In this document: positions 33,277 to 38,129 of the stretch, in pieces | How the letters are laid out: each line of letters starts with the position of its first letter | Position numbering within the stretch: position 1 is the first letter of the stretch | NCBI GenBank assembly: GCA_964568395.1 | Contig: CAZMPN010000018.1 | Span: 1 to 38,129, forward strand | From: UBA6016 sp964568395 | Lineage (GTDB): Bacteria; Campylobacterota; Campylobacteria; Campylobacterales; UBA6016 | Reading direction: 5' to 3' | DNA length: 38,129 nucleotides | Made by a program: the position numbers and the translations under genes | The notes under the pieces: model-generated | The model's input: only the letters and a program-made list of their open reading frames with translations | Told to the model about the DNA's origin: nothing | Databases searched by the model: none

Positions 33277-34364
33277 TGGAACAAAAATCGGCGATTAGCT
33301 ACTTTTATTCCGTATTTATCGCGGCCATACTAGGCTCGATAGCGATATATTTTTATGCGGGATGGATGGGCGTCTACCAGACGAACATCCTTTCCGTCCT
33401 CGAACTGTCACTCTCATTCGATAACGCCGTTATAAACGCTCTAATACTGGCAAACATGACGCTATTTTGGCGGAAGATGTTTATCACCTGGGGTATGTTG
33501 ATAGCCGTTTTCGGCATGAGGCTTCTTTTCCCGATACTCATAGTCTATACGACCACGGATCTTGGCTTTATAGAAGCGTTTACGCTATCCGTAAATAATC
33601 CCGCGGAATATGAAAAAATAATCCAAAATTCGCATCATATATTGATGAGTTTTGGCGGAACCTTCCTTTTGATGGTATTCTTGACGTTTCTGTTTGACAA
33701 GGAAAAAGAGGTTCACTGGATAGCGTTTATTGAAAAAAGAGCCGCAAGATGGGCGTCGCTAGGCGAGATAAAAATAGCGACCGTAATGATTACGATGTCA
33801 ATCATAGGCTACTTTGCGCCAAACCAGGTGTTGGCCGGGGATAGAATATTGACGATCGACAAATCAGAGATAGTTCTCGGAATGGTTTACGGCGTTACGC
33901 TATACGTCATTATAGAACTCATAAGAGGCATGCTGGAAGGCAAGGACGAGAGCGAAAACGAACTTGAAGGGGTCAGCAGACAAGCTCAGGCAAATGCGAC
34001 GAAGGGCGGCATAGCCTCTTTTTTATATCTGGAACTCATAGACGCGTCTTTCTCGTTCGATGGCGTACTGGGAGCTTTCGCTGTAACCCAAAACATCATC
34101 ATTATGATGATAGGTCTTGGTATAGGAGCCTTTGCCGTCAGGTCATTGACCCTGCTTTTGGTTGACAGAAAAACCGTTCAGGAGTATAAATATCTGGAGC
34201 ACGGCGCCATGTGGTCTATAGGCATGCTGGCCGCAAGTATGATAGTGCAGATATTCGTTCATTTGCCGTCGTTTATAGTAACTACGATAGCTATCGTGCC
34301 TATAACCGTAGCATTCATAAACTCAATCTACGCAAACAGAAGACTCATAGAAGGCAAAGAGTAG
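33276..34364 (+). CDS. DUF475/TerC-like integral membrane protein
   Basis: The 362-aa protein has about eight to nine hydrophobic spans. LELSLSFDNAVINALIL near residue 45 and LELIDASFSFDGVLGAFAVT near 250 form the paired acidic (S)FD-N/G motifs of the TerC-like superfamily (DUF475), which sit within the membrane and are thought to bind metal ions. RGMLEGKDESENELEGVSRQ is a cytoplasmic loop. TerC relatives help secrete or load manganese, or give tellurite resistance; the role here is not known. It overlaps ppsA by one base (TAATG), so the two are coupled. Confidence 0.88.
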   Translation: MEQKSAISYFYSVFIAAILGSIAIYFYAGWMGVYQTNILSVLELSLSFDNAVINALILANMTLFWRKMFITWGMLIAVFGMRLLFPILIVYTTTDLGFIEAFTLSVNNPAEYEKIIQNSHHILMSFGGTFLLMVFLTFLFDKEKEVHWIAFIEKRAARWASLGEIKIATVMITMSIIGYFAPNQVLAGDRILTIDKSEIVLGMVYGVTLYVIIELIRGMLEGKDESENELEGVSRQAQANATKGGIASFLYLELIDASFSFDGVLGAFAVTQNIIIMMIGLGIGAFAVRSLTLLLVDRKTVQEYKYLEHGAMWSIGMLAASMIVQIFVHLPSFIVTTIAIVPITVAFINSIYANRRLIEGKE

Positions 34365-34384
34365 AGTTCAGCAGAACCTACTCT
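34358..34384. terminator. hairpin between convergent genes, possible two-way terminator
   Basis: AGAGTAGAGTTC, loop AGCA, then GAACCTACTCT pairs over about 11 bp with one bulged base. It spans both stop codons of the converging DUF475 and hspR genes. No U-run follows in either direction, so termination would be by a different mechanism or the hairpin only protects RNA ends. Confidence 0.45.
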
Positions 34385-34758
34385 CTATCCTCAAACAAAA
34401 CTACTTTATAGCTACTCTTCTTGACAACGACTTGTCTGTTTTTTGGAACTATGCTCTCAGCCTCAAGACTACTAATATTTCTTCTTAGCTCCGTTAGCTC
34501 TTTTTGCAGCTCCCTGACCTGGTTTTTTAGCTGTAATACGACGTCAACCCCTGCAAGATTTACGCCGAGTTCCCTTGTCAATCTAAGTATGAGTTTCAGG
34601 TCGTCTATATCCTTTTGAGAATACACCCTTATCTTGCCGCTCGTGCGAGACGGCACCACCAACCCCTCCCTCTCGTAATGTCTAAGCGTCTGCGGGTGGA
34701 TGCTGAGAAGCTCGGCCACTACGCTAATCTGATATACCGGGTCTTCAAAATCGTGCAT
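34378..34758 (-). CDS. hspR: HspR heat-shock repressor (MerR family)
   Basis: The 126-aa protein has the MerR helix-turn-helix near the start (ISVVAELLSIHPQTLRHYEREGLVVPSRT), where HPQTLR-x-YEREGL is characteristic of HspR, and a helical coiled region (about 85-115) for dimer contact. Many HspR proteins repress groESL, cbpA and dnaK operons. AAGGAG precedes the ATG. It follows cbpA by ten bases, the same pair order as cbpA-hspR in Helicobacter and Campylobacter. Confidence 0.94.
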   Translation of the reverse strand: MHDFEDPVYQISVVAELLSIHPQTLRHYEREGLVVPSRTSGKIRVYSQKDIDDLKLILRLTRELGVNLAGVDVVLQLKNQVRELQKELTELRRNISSLEAESIVPKNRQVVVKKSSYKVVLFEDRE

Positions 34759-34768
34759 ACTCTCTCCT

Positions 34769-35635
34769 TTACGGCAGTTTATCTTCCATCATTTTTGCGA
34801 GCTCCTTATCAAGCGAATCGACGGACGGTATCAAGACGCTCGCCTTTAGATACAAATCGCCTTTGGCCTTCGTCTTTCTATTTGTTACGCCTTTTTCTTT
34901 CACCCTGAATTTTTGGCCGCATTTTGTACCAGCCGGCACCTTTAGGTTTATTTCGCCGTGCAGCGTATTGATGGCGACTTTGCCGCCGAATATAGCGGTT
35001 TTTAGAGGCACGTCGAATATTTTCGTCAAATCGTCTCCGTCTCTTTCGTACTCTTGGCTTTTCGCAATGCTAACCTTCAATAAAAGGTCGCCGCGCTCGC
35101 CTTGATAGCTTCTACCCTTGCCTTTTATCCTTAGGGTCTCGCCGTCGTTTATTCCTGCAGGCACTTTGATGTCGAAGCTTTCGTTGTTTAATGATATATG
35201 CTGACTCCCGCCCATTACGGCTATATCGAAAGGTATAGTAACGGTGGCGTTTATATCGAGATCCACCCCCCCGAATCCTCCGAAGCCGCCAAATCCTCCA
35301 AAGCCGCCGCCTCTTGAGCCGCCAAATCCTCCGCCGCCGAAAATATTGCGCAGTATATCCTCAAAATCAACGCCGGCGCCTTGAGAGCTTCTGAAATCAT
35401 GGAAACTTTGCCCGCCGAACATATCATCGCCATACATATCGTATTTTTTGCGCTTCTCCTCATCGGAGAGTATCTCGTATGCGGCGTTTATCTCTTTGAA
35501 CTTCTCTTCCGCCTCGGGCGTTTTGTTGATATCAGGATGGTATTTCCTAGCCAGCTTTCTGTATGCTTTTTTTATCTCATCGGCTGAGGCGTTCGAACTA
35601 ACCTCTAGCGTCTCGTATAGACTCTTCTTTGCCAC
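34769..35635 (-). CDS. cbpA: CbpA-type DnaJ co-chaperone
   Basis: The frame is open from ATG 35653, but I prefer GTG 35635: AAGGA stands seven bases before it, while ATG 35653 has no ribosome site. That gives 288 aa. J domain 1-70 with HPD in RKYHPDIN, then a G/F-rich linker of repeated GGFGGFGG (bases about 35275-35345), then two beta-rich client-binding domains (INATVTIPFDIAVMGG; VPAGINDGETLRIKGKG). There is no zinc-finger, so this is CbpA and not DnaJ. It stimulates DnaK. Promoter TGATATAAT (minus, 35666-35674). Confidence 0.93.
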   Translation of the reverse strand: MAKKSLYETLEVSSNASADEIKKAYRKLARKYHPDINKTPEAEEKFKEINAAYEILSDEEKRKKYDMYGDDMFGGQSFHDFRSSQGAGVDFEDILRNIFGGGGFGGSRGGGFGGFGGFGGFGGVDLDINATVTIPFDIAVMGGSQHISLNNESFDIKVPAGINDGETLRIKGKGRSYQGERGDLLLKVSIAKSQEYERDGDDLTKIFDVPLKTAIFGGKVAINTLHGEINLKVPAGTKCGQKFRVKEKGVTNRKTKAKGDLYLKASVLIPSVDSLDKELAKMMEDKLP

Positions 35636-35665
35636 TTCAAAATCCTTATACAATTTTTTAGCGTT

Positions 35666-35674
35666 ATTATATCA
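35666..35674 (-). promoter_or_regulatory. extended -10 promoter of cbpA-hspR
   Basis: Minus-strand TGATATAAT is a perfect extended -10. I saw no HAIR-like inverted repeat of the actinobacterial type beside it. Confidence 0.6.
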
Positions 35675-35688
35675 AAAAAGTTTAGTCT

Positions 35689-36459
35689 TTATATATCAAG
35701 TTGAAGAATTTTTACGATGCCGTTTTTTATCTCTATCTTGCCTTCAAGCTCCATCTCATAGCTCTTTTCGCCATACTTCTCGTAGAACTGGGAAAATCCC
35801 ATAACCATGCTTTCTGTGCTAGACATAGACAGGACGCCGAACGACTCCATAAAGCCGTCAATATCGACGATAGCTTTTGCGAGCCCATCTTTTATTAGCC
35901 TGTTCGTCCCGATACTCTCATCTATTCTGTGCGACAAGACATAGAGAGGAATACCGTATTTTATGGCATATTCGGCCGAGCGCATGGAGCCGCTCCTTTC
36001 GTCGGCCTCGGCGATGACCACCGCTTCGCTCATACCCACAACCAGCCTGTTTCTATGTACGAACGTATAGTTTCTCGGCATCTCGGCCGCTTCATATTCG
36101 CTAACCGCAAGAGAGTTGTCGTATATCTTCTGGATTAGCGCCCTGTTTGCCTCCGGATATACTATATCGAGTCCGCACGGCATCACGGCAACGGTTGAGG
36201 GATACGCCCCTTCGTGCGCGCATGCGTCTATCCCCTCCGCCCCTCCGCTAACTACGGCAAATCCGGCATCGGCAAACCTCTTGGCTATAATCTGCGTCTG
36301 GGATTTGGAATATTTCGATGCCTTTCTGGCGCCGACTATCGCGATTTTCCTCTTTTGGAGGAGCGAAGAGTTTCCTCTAAAATATAACCGTTTAGGTCTT
36401 TCTTTGTCCGGGAGTTTGTCAAAAAGCGTCTGAATGGTATTTGCGGATAGCGGCTGCAT
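35689..36459 (-). CDS. dprA: DNA processing protein DprA (Rossmann core only)
   Basis: The 256-aa protein has the DprA core: IAIVGARKASKYS, VSGGAEGIDACAHEGAY, VAVMPCGLD, PRNYTFVHRNRLVVGMSEAVVIAEA and SGSMRSAEYAIKYGIPLYV. These bind single-stranded DNA and RecA during transformation. It lacks the extra N-terminal SAM domain and the C-terminal winged helix of longer DprA proteins, as usual in this phylum. Presence suggests natural competence, but no other competence gene lies here. It is followed upstream by minE with a 53-base gap. Confidence 0.94.
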   Translation of the reverse strand: MQPLSANTIQTLFDKLPDKERPKRLYFRGNSSLLQKRKIAIVGARKASKYSKSQTQIIAKRFADAGFAVVSGGAEGIDACAHEGAYPSTVAVMPCGLDIVYPEANRALIQKIYDNSLAVSEYEAAEMPRNYTFVHRNRLVVGMSEAVVIAEADERSGSMRSAEYAIKYGIPLYVLSHRIDESIGTNRLIKDGLAKAIVDIDGFMESFGVLSMSSTESMVMGFSQFYEKYGEKSYEMELEGKIEIKNGIVKILQLDI

Positions 36460-36512
36460 TGAGGCTTTTCCGTTATTGAAGTGAGGAAGACCGTCGGCCT
36501 TCCTATTGGTAG

Positions 36513-36752
36513 CTATCTGTCTAGTACTATCTCTACTTCCAGCATCTCTATATTTTGGTTATTTTCGGATTTGATTTTTATATCTTTAACTTTGGTGTAT
36601 TTCTTGATTACTTCCAAAATCTCTCTTTTCATCTCTTCCATTTGCGGCAGCGCGTTGGAACCTCTCTCGGCCGCCAGCATTACCGTCAGCCTATCTCTTG
36701 CAATATTGGCGCTGGCTTGTTTTTTGCCGAATATCAAATCGATTAGACTCAT
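36513..36752 (-). CDS. minE: cell division topological specificity factor MinE
   Basis: The 79-aa protein has the MinD-binding N-terminal part (SLIDLIFGKKQASANIARDRLTVMLAAER) and the dimerisation strands at the end (VKDIKIKSENNQNIEMLEVEIVL). It makes MinD oscillate and places the division site. The ATG overlaps the minD stop as ATGA. Length is near the usual 77-88. Confidence 0.95.
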   Translation of the reverse strand: MSLIDLIFGKKQASANIARDRLTVMLAAERGSNALPQMEEMKREILEVIKKYTKVKDIKIKSENNQNIEMLEVEIVLDR

Positions 36753-37566
36753 TTAAAAAGCCCTTTGATTTTGGCAAGGAAACCGCCTTTTTCCGTAAGG
36801 TCCAGGAAGTCCACCTCTTCGCCTAGAAGCCTTTTTGCAATTCTTCTATACGCTTCGCCTGATTTTGACGTAAGGTCATGGACCACCGGCTCACCCATAT
36901 TTGTACTGGATATTACCTTCTCATCGTCAGGTACTACGCCTATTAGTTGGATCGCCAGTATTTGCAGCACGTCTTCGATTGAGAGCATATCGCCCCTCTC
37001 TACCATTCCCGGTTTTACGCGGTTTACGATGAGGAATTTCTCTATCTCGGAGCCGTTGATCGCTTTCTCAGATTTGGCATCCATAATGCCTATTNNNNNN
37101 NNNNCCTGTCGGCGTCTCTTACCGCGGATACGTCCGGAGTAGATACCACTAGAGCTTTATCGGCTAGGAATATCGCATGCTCGAAACCGCTCTCGATACC
37201 CGCCGGCGAATCGATGATTACGAAGTCAAACTGGGATTTTAGCTCCTCAAAAAGCTTTCTTACTTTCTCTTTTTCAAGGATATTTTTGTCTTTTGTCTGG
37301 CTTGCCGGCAAGAAGTATAGCCCGGGCGTCTTTTTGTCTGCGATAAGGGCTTGCGATAGGTTGCAATCGCCCTCCATAACATTGACTACATCGTAGACTA
37401 TACGGTTTTCAAGCCCCAGTATCATATCGAGGTTTCGTAGCCCTATATCAAAATCGACGGCAACTACTTTTTTGCCCTCTTTTGCGAGTCCCGTAGCAAC
37501 GTTTGCGGTAGTCGTCGATTTGCCGACCCCGCCTTTTCCGCTCGTAACCGTAAGGATGATACCCAT
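36749..37566 (-). CDS. minD: septum site-determining ATPase MinD (interrupted by an assembly gap)
   Basis: The N-terminal part (37566 to 37105) has the deviant Walker A SGKGGVGKST, FVIIDSPAGIESGF and the conserved DADR before the gap. The C-terminal part (from 37094 down) reads IGIMDAKSEKAINGSEIEKFLIV and ends with the membrane helix FLAKIKGLFK. Ten N (37095-37104) lie between them. As printed the two parts are in different frames, but with a two-base gap they join as DADR-I-I-G-I-M-D, giving 269 aa, the normal MinD length. I therefore treat it as one intact gene with an unresolved junction. Pairs with minE; upstream is ilvC. Confidence 0.93.
37095..37104. other. assembly gap (10 N) inside minD
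   Basis: A run of ten N. The flanking minD codons fit a true gap of two bases (or any number giving remainder two when divided by three), so ten is a placeholder, and it produces a false frame break. Confidence 0.95.
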
Positions 37567-37582
37567 AAAAAGCCTTTGTCTC

Positions 37583-38128
37583 TTAGTTTTTAGATTGGTC
37601 TACTATTTTGTTTGCGTTAATCCACGGCATCATAGCTCTTAGCCTTCTTCCCGTTACTTCAAGCGGATGGTTGTATAGGTACGCTCTCTCGGCCGTCATT
37701 CTTGGGTATCCGGTCATACCTTCAAGGATGAAGTCTTTTGCGAATTTACCGTTTTGGATCTCTTTTAGTATCTCTTTCATAGCCGCTTTTGAAGTCTCGT
37801 TGATTACTCTTGGACCGCTTACCATATCACCGTACTCAGCCGTATTGGAGATTGAGTATCTCATATCCGCTACGCCGCCTTGGAACATAAGGTCTACTAT
37901 CAGTTTTAGTTCATGCAGACACTCGAAGTACGCCATCTCTTCAGGATATCCTGCCTCTACAAGCGTCTCAAAGCCTGCTTGTACAAGTGCGCTTACGCCG
38001 CCGCAAAGTACCGCTTGCTCACCGAATAGGTCAGTTTCCGTCTCGTCTTTGAATGTTGTCTCGATAATACCCGTTCTACCGCCGCCTCTTGCAGATGCAT
38101 AGCTAAGCGCAAGAGCTTTTGTAGAGCC
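37583..38128 (-). CDS. ilvC: ketol-acid reductoisomerase, C-terminal part
   Basis: The gene enters from beyond the window end; 181 codons are visible in the frame starting at 38128. GGGRTGIIETTFKDETETDLFGEQAVLCGG carries the acidic metal ligands, and MAYFECLHELKLIVDL and SNTAEYGD follow as in class I KARI. This is the knotted C-terminal domain; the NADPH domain is outside. The enzyme is needed for valine, leucine and isoleucine synthesis. The stop is 16 bases before minD, as in C. jejuni. Confidence 0.95.
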   Translation of the reverse strand, partial: GSTKALALSYASARGGGRTGIIETTFKDETETDLFGEQAVLCGGVSALVQAGFETLVEAGYPEEMAYFECLHELKLIVDLMFQGGVADMRYSISNTAEYGDMVSGPRVINETSKAAMKEILKEIQNGKFAKDFILEGMTGYPRMTAERAYLYNHPLEVTGRRLRAMMPWINANKIVDQSKN

Positions 38129-38129
38129 G

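Noticed and set aside
35275..35345. Tandem GGFGGFGG-coding repeat, first taken for a tandem or CRISPR-like repeat
   Set aside because: It is the G/F-rich linker of the CbpA co-chaperone, normal for the family.
1..38129. tRNA genes, rRNA, CRISPR arrays, transposases and integrases
   Set aside because: No tRNA T-loop consensus in a cloverleaf context, no spaced repeats and no DDE or tyrosine-recombinase proteins were found on either strand.

Overview
The window is chromosomal DNA from a member of the Campylobacterota (the former Epsilonproteobacteria). Two gene blocks support this. The minus-strand run pheS-pheT-aroA-ispH-rpsA-(small membrane-anchored protein)-serA with a divergent HIT gene matches the order known from Campylobacter jejuni, and ilvC-minD-minE-dprA followed by cbpA-hspR is also typical of the group. 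Proteins are rich in ATA and AGA/AGG codons and T/TTG starts are frequent. The base composition is clearly higher in G+C than C. jejuni, so I do not name a genus. The sequence is a draft assembly: a run of ten N interrupts minD.

Region 1 (1-6147) looks like an accessory island. It starts at the 3' end of a ygiQ-like radical SAM gene. A 26-codon stub follows, and then an AT-rich SIR2-NTPase (STAND-like) gene that is probably an anti-phage effector. Next come a Phd/MazF-type toxin-antitoxin pair, an orphan ABC ATPase, and a compact run RHH antitoxin - RelE toxin - Nmad2-like protein - class D beta-lactamase. In that run every gene overlaps the next, and a strong promoter at the front carries a perfect 14-bp palindrome over its -10 box. 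The beta-lactamase may therefore be co-transcribed with, and controlled by, a toxin-antitoxin promoter.

Region 2 (6131-13690) holds small regulatory and stress loci: an AraC/GyrI regulator divergent from a PLP aminotransferase with a direct-repeat operator between them; an EamA exporter and a CxxC carboxymuconolactone-decarboxylase-like protein divergent from a TetR regulator with YciI, with two matching palindromes in the gap; an unrecognised 517-aa protein with a 98-aa partner; a YgjP metallopeptidase; and an SlyD-type FKBP.

Region 3 (13687-30685) is mostly minus-strand housekeeping: YkgJ-type protein, serA, an anchored hypothetical, rpsA, ispH, aroA, pheT, pheS; then HIT (plus strand), an OsmC protein, a large soluble hybrid histidine kinase, purH and purL. 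Region 4 (30686-end) has ppsA with a DUF475/TerC-like membrane protein, then cbpA-hspR, dprA, minE, minD and the 3' part of ilvC on the minus strand.

No stretch longer than 300 bases lacks a gene. The longest gaps are 2725-2897, 30686-30846, 7016-7136, 10734-10849 and 9737-9846; all but 10734-10849 hold promoter or operator signals. I saw no tRNA, rRNA, CRISPR array or insertion sequence.
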